Assembly: GCA_964394665.1 (NCBI GenBank)
Contig: CAYMYN010000028.1
Span: 1 to 54,643 of the forward strand
Source of the DNA: CAYMYN01 sp964394665
Lineage (GTDB): Bacteria > Planctomycetota > UBA1135 > GCA-002686595
Reading direction: 5' to 3'
Length of the DNA stretch: 54,643 bases
Positions 43,897 to 51,326 of the stretch are shown here, in pieces (position 1 is the first letter of the stretch; each line of letters begins with the position of its first letter). Both the position numbers and the translations under genes were made by a program. The notes under the pieces are model-generated. The model did no database searches and had not been told where the DNA came from. It saw only the letters and a list, made by a program, of their open reading frames with translations.

Positions 43897-45922
43897 ACGC
43901 GCGCTGAGGATCCGCAATCGGATCGAGACCTGGGCGCGGGTCGCCACGATCGGGACCATCCTGGGTCTGGCGGTCCTGGCCCCGACCAGCTACGTGGCGG
44001 TGCACCAGAGCTCGACGCCCGAGTTCTGCAAGAGCTGCCACATCATGGACCCCTACTACGACTCGTGGGCCAACTCGGCCCACGGGGAGATCGCCTGCAT
44101 CGCGTGCCACTTCGAGCCCGGGCTCATGGGCACGCTGCAGGGCAAGTTCCAGGCCCTCACGCAGCTCACCAAGTACATCACCCTGACCGCGGGCACGCGC
44201 CCCTGGGCGCACGTCGCCGACGCGAGCTGCACCCAGTGCCACTCGTTGCCGGACCTGGTGGGGCCCCTCGACTTCGGCGGCATCGCCTTCGATCACGGTC
44301 CGCACATGGCTCAGGTCAGCGGCATGCAATTGCGCTGCGTGACCTGCCACTCGCACGTGCTGATCGACGAGCACTTCGCCGTCCAGAAGGACGTCTGCTT
44401 CACCTGCCACTTCATGCCGACCGCCGGGGGCGCGCCCTCCCCGCGGCTCGCCGACTGCGGCCTGTGCCATGGGCCGCCCCAGGACGAACTGCTGGTCGCT
44501 GGCGCTCCCTTCGTCCACGCCCAGTGGATCGAGAGCGGGGTCGACTGCCGGGCCTGCCATGCCGACACCGTCTCCGGGAGCGGCGCGGTCCTGGCCCAAC
44601 GCTGCCGGTCCTGCCACGCCCAGCCGGAGCTGCTCGCGCAGATCGACTCACCCGAGCGGATGCACCGCATCCACGTCACCGACCACAAGGTCGAGTGCTT
44701 CGAGTGCCACGTGGACATCCTCCACGGCCTCTCCCCCGGGATCGCGGCCCACACCCGCGGGGCGGGCGAGTGCGGAGCGTGCCACGGCGGCACCCACGAC
44801 ACGGCTTTCCAGATGGTCGCCGGCGTCGGTGCGCTCGGGGTCGAGGACGGCCCGAGCCGCATGTTCTCCACGAAGGTGAGCTGCGAGGCCTGCCACACCG
44901 GCCGCCTGCACGCCGCGCAGGCGACCCAGGGCGGGTTCCATGGTCGGCTGGGCGTCTCGGGCGAAGTCGACTGCCTGCATTGCCACGGCACGCCGTACGC
45001 GGGCATGTTGGCCGAGTGGCAGGCCGCCGTGGGTGGCGGGCTGACGGACTTGACGCAACATGCGGCGGAGCTCGGCCGCCATCTCGAGTCGCTCGCGAGC
45101 GAGGAGGCGCGCGGCGCCTCCGAGCTCCTGGCCCAAGCCCGACACAACCTCGAGTTCGTGCGCGCCGACGGCTCCCGGGGCGCGCACAACGTCCACTACG
45201 CCCTCGATGCCCTGCGCGCGGCGGCCGGGCGCATCGACACGGCCTGGGAACGACTCGGGTCCGTGCGCGAGGTCCCTGCCGCCCGCAGCCTGCCGGTCCC
45301 CATCGACGCGGCTTGCTCCGCCTGCCACGTCGCCGTGGCGACGCACGATCCGCTCGAGGTCGCGGGCTCAGCCTTTCAGCACACGAGCCATCTGAACGCC
45401 GGGATCGACTGCGCCGCCTGCCACCTGGGAGCAGCGCCCGGAACGCCGGCCCACGGCCGGCCCGCCTTCCCACGCACCGAATGCGCGAGCTGCCACCACA
45501 CCGAGTCGCCGCTGGTGCCGGACCCGATGGACTGCGCCCGCTGCCACTCGGTCCAGATCTCGTTCCTCCAGGGGACGTTGCCGGGATTCGAGGGCGTCGC
45601 GGTGCCGATGGCCGAGAAGGGCTGCGAGAACTGCCACGCCGAGCCGCCCGATCTGATGAACCCCCAGCCGGCGCTGTGCGTGTTGTGCCACGAGGAGGGC
45701 TACGACACGACCTTCGGGACCTGGCAGGGCGAGACCGATCGCCTCGTGGAGCGGGTCCGACGAGCCCTCGCCGAGGCGCGCCCCGACGCGACCGCGGACG
45801 CCCTGCAGGCCGCGCGCCGTGCCCTCGAACTCGTGGAACGGGACGGGAGCCGCGGCGTGCACGCCTTCCCGCTGACCGAGGCGTTGCTCACGGACGCGCT
45901 CCAGCGCCTGGGCGCCGAGTGA
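43886..45922 (+). CDS. 18-heme cytochrome c with NapC/NirT-like N-terminus
   Basis: This 678-residue protein starts at a GTG with GGGGAGG 8 bases upstream; the earlier GTG at 43877 overlaps that site. One membrane anchor (about 18-40) leads into TPEFCKSCHIMDPYYDSW and IACIACHFEPG, the hallmark of NapC/NirT/NrfH quinol dehydrogenases. I count 18 CXXCH motifs, twelve before residue about 375 and six after about 470. Two heme-free helical segments (about 380-455 and 610-678) share the pattern DGSRG(A/V)H, so the second part looks duplicated. A similar DGS/NSxGxHN helix occurs in NrfA-like cytochromes. It probably forms a long heme wire tied to the inner membrane, passing electrons between this complex and the periplasm or outer membrane. 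Confidence 0.88.
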   Translation: MPSERALRIRNRIETWARVATIGTILGLAVLAPTSYVAVHQSSTPEFCKSCHIMDPYYDSWANSAHGEIACIACHFEPGLMGTLQGKFQALTQLTKYITLTAGTRPWAHVADASCTQCHSLPDLVGPLDFGGIAFDHGPHMAQVSGMQLRCVTCHSHVLIDEHFAVQKDVCFTCHFMPTAGGAPSPRLADCGLCHGPPQDELLVAGAPFVHAQWIESGVDCRACHADTVSGSGAVLAQRCRSCHAQPELLAQIDSPERMHRIHVTDHKVECFECHVDILHGLSPGIAAHTRGAGECGACHGGTHDTAFQMVAGVGALGVEDGPSRMFSTKVSCEACHTGRLHAAQATQGGFHGRLGVSGEVDCLHCHGTPYAGMLAEWQAAVGGGLTDLTQHAAELGRHLESLASEEARGASELLAQARHNLEFVRADGSRGAHNVHYALDALRAAAGRIDTAWERLGSVREVPAARSLPVPIDAACSACHVAVATHDPLEVAGSAFQHTSHLNAGIDCAACHLGAAPGTPAHGRPAFPRTECASCHHTESPLVPDPMDCARCHSVQISFLQGTLPGFEGVAVPMAEKGCENCHAEPPDLMNPQPALCVLCHEEGYDTTFGTWQGETDRLVERVRRALAEARPDATADALQAARRALELVERDGSRGVHAFPLTEALLTDALQRLGAE

Positions 45923-45978
45923 GCTCGGTCGCGCGGCCACGGCCAGGACCTGGGCGGCCGCCGCGCACAACGTGAGCA

Positions 45979-46031
45979 CGACGACCCGGCCCCGCCCCGC
46001 GCGCGATGCGGGGGGCGGGGCCGGGTCGTCG
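45979..46031. terminator. bidirectional terminator-like hairpin closing the respiratory island
   Basis: Two perfect 20-bp arms (45979-45998 and 46012-46031; left arm begins CGACGACCCGGCCCC) surround a 13-base loop. It lies between the convergent genes ending at 45922 and 46069. It is by far the strongest hairpin in the window. T-runs are absent, as is usual in such GC-rich DNA. Confidence 0.8.
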
Positions 46032-46068
46032 CCGCGGGCCCGCCGACGTCGGGGGGCCCGCGAACCGG

Positions 46069-46887
46069 TCACTGCATCGCGGCGCGGGCTCGCTTCATCA
46101 GGCCCTCGTGCAGGGTCCGGATCTCCTCCGGCGAGAGGTCGCACTGCATGGCGCGATCCATCAGATTCGTGATCTGCTGCTTCATGAACGCCACGTGGTT
46201 GCGGAAGTCCATGTCCTGGTGCCAGAGTTCCGCGCGGCGCTCGAGCAGGGCCAGGACGTGATTGAACTGCTCGCGCGTCACCTTGCGTTCCTTGGCCTTC
46301 ACGGCCAGGTAGTCGATGGCGCGATCGAGCGACATGCGCACGATTTCGTCACCGAGCAGGCAGATCTCGATCGGCTTCACCGGATCGGCGTCCTGATAGC
46401 GCTTCTTGAGCATCGCGACGCACTCGTCGTACTTCTCGCGGACCTGGACCGGAGGCAGGGCCAGCGCCGCGCGCTCCTCGACGAGGTCGAGGATGAATTG
46501 GAACTTCGCGCGGGACATCTTCTGCTCGCGGGCCTCGACGATGAGCTGGTCGACGAAGGCGTCCAGCTTCGCGTCGATGACCTGCTTGCGCAGCATGCGC
46601 ATGTCCATCACGTCCAGGTAGCGGTTGCGGGCGCGCTGCTCGAGGTCCTCGAGGGCGTCCACCAGTCGTTGACGGCGCGCGGGCGTGATCTCCTCCCAGT
46701 TGCGGATGCCTCCGCGGACTTCCTCGAAGTCGCGCACGCTCGGGGGAGTCTGCGGCATGGCCTGCTCCATCGTCTCCAGCTTCTGCTTGATGATGGTGAA
46801 GTCCGGAACGGACGTGGCCAGGCTCGCCAGGGCGGTGCTCGCCGCGAGGGCGCCGCCGATCACGAGGGTCAGGATGGGGTGCTTCAT
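46069..46887 (-). CDS. secreted alpha-helical protein with internal duplication
   Basis: This 272-residue protein has a signal peptide (HPILTLVIGGALAASTALA) and AGGAAGA before the ATG on the minus strand. The rest is almost all helix, with many charged residues. Two segments are clearly related: QLIVEAREQKMSRAKFQFIL at about residue 118 and YLAVKAKERKVTREQFNHVL at about residue 190, each followed by a V/ALxERRA(A/E)L-like motif. The protein therefore holds two copies of a helical unit. No catalytic motif is visible and I do not recognise a family. It is convergent with the cytochrome operon, so it is not co-transcribed with it. Confidence 0.82.
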   Translation of the reverse strand: MKHPILTLVIGGALAASTALASLATSVPDFTIIKQKLETMEQAMPQTPPSVRDFEEVRGGIRNWEEITPARRQRLVDALEDLEQRARNRYLDVMDMRMLRKQVIDAKLDAFVDQLIVEAREQKMSRAKFQFILDLVEERAALALPPVQVREKYDECVAMLKKRYQDADPVKPIEICLLGDEIVRMSLDRAIDYLAVKAKERKVTREQFNHVLALLERRAELWHQDMDFRNHVAFMKQQITNLMDRAMQCDLSPEEIRTLHEGLMKRARAAMQ

Positions 46888-47057
46888 GTCTTCCTCTCCG
46901 TGGCGTTGGGTTCTGCGGTGGGGGGCCGGCGAGAGACGGAGCCGGCCTCGGGTCGTGGGGGACAGAATCTCCCAGCGGGGATCGATGGCCTAGTTGGGAG
47001 AGTGGGCAGGGCGAAGGTCGAGAGTGCGTAGGTCGGGATCCCCGACTTCGCAGGTGC

Positions 47058-47510
47058 TCAGCGCTGCGGTGCGTCCGCCTGCGCGCCGATCTCGGTCGGA
47101 TCGGGCACGATGCGCGCCAGCACGTCGCGGGTGACGTCCGGAACCGGTACGCCGTCGCGCCTGGTGATGCGCTTCCAGATGCTGTCGTGGCCGAGCTTGT
47201 TCATGACCGCGGTGCAGGCCTCCGCGACCAGGGTCTCGCCCTGGGCGCGCAGGATGATGCCCTCGGCGGAATCCGGCGCGATGCGTCTGCGCCGCAGCTC
47301 GCGCAGCGGCGGGGTCTTCTCGAGCACGGCGGGGTGATCGATTCGCGCGGGGTTCGACAGGCGTCGCGGGACGTCCACCCCGGCGATGCAGTCGACCGGG
47401 TCCGCGATGAAGGCGCTCGTGTCCTCGTCCTCGTTCGAGACGGCGCGCGTGACGACCAGCGTCGCCAGCACCAGGACCACGAATCCCGCGAAGACGTGCA
47501 GATGTCGCAT
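47058..47510 (-). CDS. secreted or membrane-anchored small protein, function unknown
   Basis: This 150-residue protein has a clear N-terminal hydrophobic helix (HVFAGFVVLVLATLVVTRAV). GGAGGTCCC on the minus strand lies directly before the ATG at 47510, which fixes the start; the far longer upstream frame is a shadow of the kinase gene. The exported part has two Cys (DCIAG, EACTAV), a basic LRELRRRRIAPDSAEG segment and a C-terminal DVTRDVLARIVPDP. No known family is recognised. It may be co-transcribed with the helical protein gene at 46069, with a 170-bp gap in which I see nothing. It is divergent from the kinase at 47649. Confidence 0.78.
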   Translation of the reverse strand: MRHLHVFAGFVVLVLATLVVTRAVSNEDEDTSAFIADPVDCIAGVDVPRRLSNPARIDHPAVLEKTPPLRELRRRRIAPDSAEGIILRAQGETLVAEACTAVMNKLGHDSIWKRITRRDGVPVPDVTRDVLARIVPDPTEIGAQADAPQR

Positions 47511-47648
47511 GGGACCTCCAGGGAGAAACCCCTCACGCGCACCAGGATCGCATCGGGGCGCACGGCGCGCCCGATGCACAAAGGCGTAGGCTCGGTGGAG
47601 GGAGGGGGTAGGGCGCCCGGCCGGGGGGAGTAGGATGGCGCCCCCGCG

Positions 47649-49001
47649 ATGCTCACCCCCCGACGCCACCTGCGCCTGGCCGCCTTCTTCCTGCTCGTCG
47701 GGGCCCTGGGGCTCGCCGCGGGCTGGCTCGTGCTCCCTGGGACGGATGCCGGAGGGGCGCGCTGGGGAGCCCTGCTCGCCACGACCCTGGCGGCGGGCAC
47801 CACGGCGCTGCTGGGTTTCCTGGGCGTCTACGTCCACCGGCGGATCGTCCTGGCGCAGAAGCAGGCCGAGATCGAGCGCTACCTGCGCCGCATCGAGGAC
47901 GAGGCCCGGAGGAGTCGGGCATTGCTCGAGGGCGCGGTCGACATGCTGCTGCTCGTCGATCCGGTCAGCGGCCGGATCGGCGAGGCCAACGCCCTCGCCC
48001 GGGAGCGCCTGGGGCTGCCCGATTCGATCGACCCGAACGACCCCACGCGCCCCCTGCTGGAGTCCTTGGTGCTGCCCGCCGATCGCGAGCGCCTGGCCCA
48101 GGAGCTCGCGCGCGCCACCGCGCGACCCGGAGGCGCGATCGACGGGCCCGAGCTGCGCCTGGTCGACCGTGAGGGGCGAGCCTTCCCCGCGGCGGTCCGG
48201 ATCGTCGTGGTTCAGCTCGACCGCCAGCCGATCGTCGAGTTGTTGTTGCGCGACCTCGGACCGCAGAAGGAACTCGAGCGCCGGTTGCGCCTGCACGAAC
48301 AGTTGGGTTCCCTGGGGCTGCTCACGGCCTCGGTGGCCCACGAGATCAACAACCCCCTGGAGGGCATGGCGAACTACGTCCATCTCTTGCAGCGCGAGGA
48401 CCTCGCCCCCGAGGAGCGCTCCCGGTACGTGGAGCAGGTACGGCTGGGGATCGAGCGCATCGGCGAGCTGGCCAAGGACCTGCTGCGTTTCTCGCGGCCG
48501 ACCTCGAGCTCCGCGTCGGCGGACCTGGTCCGGGTCGGCGAGCGCGCGATCGAGCTGGCGCGTTACTCCAAGCACTGCCGCGGGGTCGAGTTCGCGCTCG
48601 CCACCGCGGACGGTTCGGCCTGGGTCCACGGCAGCGAGCGACCCTTGGAGCAGGTGGTGGTGAACCTCCTGATCAACGCGGGGAAGGCGATGGGCGGCCG
48701 GGGCCGGGTCGACCTCGCCGTCGTGCGCGGCGAGGGCCCCGAGCCCGCTTGCGAGCTCGTGATCGCCGACGCGGGCCCCGGGATCGGCAAGGACGACGCG
48801 GAGCGCATCTTCGAGCCCCTCTACACGACCGGCGACGGCCATGGACTCGGCCTGTCGATCGCACGCGAGATCGTGCGCGCCCACGGCGGAACGCTCTCGC
48901 TGCGCGATCGGGAGGGTGGGGGCGCGGAGTTCCACATCGCCCTGCCGGCGGCCGAAGCACCCCAGACGGCATCGGCGCACGATCCGGAGGGCGCGCGATG
49001 A
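47649..49001 (+). CDS. membrane histidine kinase with PAS domain
   Basis: This 450-residue sensor has two N-terminal membrane spans (about 10-30 and 40-62) with only a short outside loop, then a helical linker and a PAS domain (about 90-200, LLLVDPVSGRIGEANALA). The HisKA box SVAHEINNPLEGM has phospho-acceptor H231. The HATPase domain has VNLLINAGKAM, DAGPGIG and GHGLGLS. It probably senses an intracellular or membrane signal through PAS. Its stop overlaps the ATG of a response regulator (ATGA), so they form a pair. The ATG at 47649 has only a weak upstream ribosome site; GGGGGGAG ends about 20 bases upstream. Confidence 0.9.
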   Translation: MLTPRRHLRLAAFFLLVGALGLAAGWLVLPGTDAGGARWGALLATTLAAGTTALLGFLGVYVHRRIVLAQKQAEIERYLRRIEDEARRSRALLEGAVDMLLLVDPVSGRIGEANALARERLGLPDSIDPNDPTRPLLESLVLPADRERLAQELARATARPGGAIDGPELRLVDREGRAFPAAVRIVVVQLDRQPIVELLLRDLGPQKELERRLRLHEQLGSLGLLTASVAHEINNPLEGMANYVHLLQREDLAPEERSRYVEQVRLGIERIGELAKDLLRFSRPTSSSASADLVRVGERAIELARYSKHCRGVEFALATADGSAWVHGSERPLEQVVVNLLINAGKAMGGRGRVDLAVVRGEGPEPACELVIADAGPGIGKDDAERIFEPLYTTGDGHGLGLSIAREIVRAHGGTLSLRDREGGGAEFHIALPAAEAPQTASAHDPEGAR

Positions 49002-50404
49002 GCCGCAAGCTGCGTGTCCTGGTCGTGGACGACGAGGCCTACGTGCGCGATTCGTTGCTGGCCATCCTCGGCCACGAGGGCTTCGACGTCCTCACCGCGG
49101 CCAGCGGCCGCGAAGGTGCCGGCGTCCTGCGTCGCGAGCGCCTCGACGCGGTGGTGGCCGACCTCAGCATGCCCGGCGGCGACGGGCTGGAGTTCCTCGA
49201 GGCCGCGCGCGGCATGGGTGCGGGCGTGCCGGTGATCGTCATCACCGGAGTCGGCACGATCCCGGACGCGGTCGCGGCCATGAAGCTCGGGGCCTACGAC
49301 CTGCTGCAGAAACCCGTCGCGCCCGCCGACCTCGTGCGCACCGTGCGCCGCGCGGCCGAGCACAAGAGCCTGGTCGGCGAGGTCCAGCGCCTGCGGGCGG
49401 CCCTCGACGGCATCCGCGGCGCGCGACGGTTGGTGGGCGAGTCGCCGGCCCTGCGACGGGTGCGCGAGCAACTCGCGCGCATCGCGCCGAGCGAGACCAC
49501 GGTGCTCGTGCAGGGCGAGAGTGGCACGGGCAAGGAGCTCGCCGCGGAGGAGCTGCACCGCCTGAGCGGCCGCGAGTCGGCGCCCTTCGTGCGTCTGTGC
49601 TGCGCGGGGCTCGGCGCGCAGCAGCTCGAGCTCGAGCTCTTCGGCCACAGCGCCTCGGCCGCGGCCGGCGCGTCCGGGGCGCGGGCCGGATGCCTCGAGC
49701 AGGCCGAGGGAGGCACGCTCGTGCTCGACCAGATCGATGCGCTGCCGCCCGAGCTGCAGCAAAAACTCCTGCGGGTGCTGGACACCCACGAGTACCAGCG
49801 CGTCGGCGAGGCGACCACCCGCCGATTCGACGCGCGGCTCGTGGTCTCGACCAGCGCGGACCTGGCCGCGGCGGTCGAACAGGGTCGTTTCCGCGCCGAC
49901 CTCTACTACCGCGCGAACGGCTTCCCGATCGAGATGCCGCCCCTGCGCGCGCACAAGGAGGACCTGCCCGAACTCGTGGCGCACCTGCTCGAGCGACCGC
50001 GACGGGTGCCCGCGCCGGGCCCGACCCCGACCGTTGCGCCCGAGGTGATCGCGACCCTCACGGCCTACGATTGGCCCGGCAACGTGCGCGAGCTCGAGAA
50101 CGTGCTCGAGCGCGCCTGGATCGTCGGCGGGCAGGGCGAGCTCGACGCCGAGCTCATCGCGGGCATCCTCGAGGCCACCATGGCCCGCCGGGCTTCCGCT
50201 TCCGCCTCGGTCGGAGCGGGCGGAGGCGCGTTGCCCGATCTGCCCCACGCCCTGCACCTGCGCACCAACCTGGACGCCCGCGAGAAGGAGCTGCTCCAGC
50301 AGGCCCTGGCCCTGTCCGGCGGCCGCAAGAAGGACGCGGCCAACCTCCTGGGCGTCGACGCCCGCAACCTCGGCTACTATCTGCGCAAGCACGGGCTGCA
50401 CTGA
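48998..50404 (+). CDS. NtrC-like response regulator with degenerate sigma-54 contact loop
   Basis: This 468-residue protein has a receiver (VVDDE, phospho-acceptor D55, KPV), an AAA+ domain and a Fis-type C-terminal helix-turn-helix (GGRKKDAANLLGVDARNLGYYL). Walker A GESGTGKE at 173-180 is intact. The GAFTGA loop after ELFGH is SAAAGA (residues 220-225), lacking the Phe-Thr that contact sigma-54. Walker B reads LVLDQI, with Gln245 in place of the catalytic Glu. It may bind ATP but should hydrolyse it poorly and not activate sigma-54 polymerase. As in other NtrC relatives without GAFTGA, it may act with sigma-70 or as a repressor. GGAGG lies 11 bases before the ATG, within the kinase gene. Confidence 0.9.
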   Translation: MSRKLRVLVVDDEAYVRDSLLAILGHEGFDVLTAASGREGAGVLRRERLDAVVADLSMPGGDGLEFLEAARGMGAGVPVIVITGVGTIPDAVAAMKLGAYDLLQKPVAPADLVRTVRRAAEHKSLVGEVQRLRAALDGIRGARRLVGESPALRRVREQLARIAPSETTVLVQGESGTGKELAAEELHRLSGRESAPFVRLCCAGLGAQQLELELFGHSASAAAGASGARAGCLEQAEGGTLVLDQIDALPPELQQKLLRVLDTHEYQRVGEATTRRFDARLVVSTSADLAAAVEQGRFRADLYYRANGFPIEMPPLRAHKEDLPELVAHLLERPRRVPAPGPTPTVAPEVIATLTAYDWPGNVRELENVLERAWIVGGQGELDAELIAGILEATMARRASASASVGAGGGALPDLPHALHLRTNLDAREKELLQQALALSGGRKKDAANLLGVDARNLGYYLRKHGLH

Positions 50405-50429
50405 AACGCGCCGCGCGGGCGGCCCGGGG

Positions 50430-51326
50430 ATGGAGAGCATGAACTCGATCCTGCACGTCGCACTGGTCGCGGGCGCGTTCGCGTCCGTTCCCCCGTCCAC
50501 CGGCGAGCAAGAGCCCGCCTCCCCCGGAACCCAGGAGGTGGAGGAGGAACGGGCGACGAGCGCCGGACCGGACCTCGTCACGCAGCTCCTCGCGCTGCAT
50601 CGCCTGGCGGTGGCCTCCGGCGACGCGCTCGAGCTCGCGGGCGTCCTGGCGCGCATGGGCGGCTTCGACAATCTTGAGTTCCGCGACGCGGCGCTCGCGG
50701 GCCTCTCCTACAAGCCCTCGCGCGCCGACCGCGAGGGAGCGCAGCGCGAGGCGGCGGAGCTGGGCCTCACGGACCGCAAGGAACTCGAGCGCCTCGTCGA
50801 AGGACGCGCCGCGCGCGTGCAGGCCGCTGCCGCCTGGGTGCTGGCCGCCCAGCGCGGCGACGAACGCATCGGCGCGACGCTCACGCGCACCCTGCGCGGA
50901 CGGGGCTTCCTCGATGCACGCCCGGAGGCCGCGGCGGCGATCATCGAGGTGCTGGGCAAGATCGGCGATCGCCGACCCGAGCGCGACTTCCGCAAGGAAC
51001 TCGAACGCTTCGGCGACCCGCGCATCCAGCGCGCGTGCATCCGCTACTTCGGATGGATCGAGACCCGGGACCGCGGCATCGTGCGGTTCCTGTGCGAACA
51101 ACTCGACGCGCCCGAGCCGGCGAGCGTCGACTCGGCCACGAACCCTCCGGCCTCGTACTGGGAGGAGCGCTGGAAGGCCTGGAACCACTGGCGACGCGAC
51201 CTCACCTGGGCCCTGCGGCGCATCACGGGCGAGACCTTCCAACCCGCGGAGGGCGGCCTGCCGAGCGATCGCCGCAAGGCCCTCGACTGGCTCCAGACCC
51301 ACGGGGCCGCGCGCGGCATCCGCTGA
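50430..51326 (+). CDS. secreted HEAT-like helical protein
   Basis: This 298-residue protein has a short signal (ILHVALVAGAFASVPPSTG) and an acidic, Pro-rich linker, then helical repeats from about residue 50: LVTQLLALHRLA, AALAGLSYKPS and AAAAWVLAAQRG. AAAIIEVLGKIGD and IQRACIRYFGWIE follow, arranged as HEAT-type pairs. A Trp-rich end (YWEERWKAWNHWRRDLTWALRRITG) resembles the segment that precedes the VWA domain in the next protein (RWADWWAKEG). The two genes overlap by one base within TGATG, so they are coupled and perhaps share a structure. The in-frame ATG at 50439 with GGAGAG upstream is an alternative start. Function unknown. Confidence 0.8.
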   Translation: MESMNSILHVALVAGAFASVPPSTGEQEPASPGTQEVEEERATSAGPDLVTQLLALHRLAVASGDALELAGVLARMGGFDNLEFRDAALAGLSYKPSRADREGAQREAAELGLTDRKELERLVEGRAARVQAAAAWVLAAQRGDERIGATLTRTLRGRGFLDARPEAAAAIIEVLGKIGDRRPERDFRKELERFGDPRIQRACIRYFGWIETRDRGIVRFLCEQLDAPEPASVDSATNPPASYWEERWKAWNHWRRDLTWALRRITGETFQPAEGGLPSDRRKALDWLQTHGAARGIR

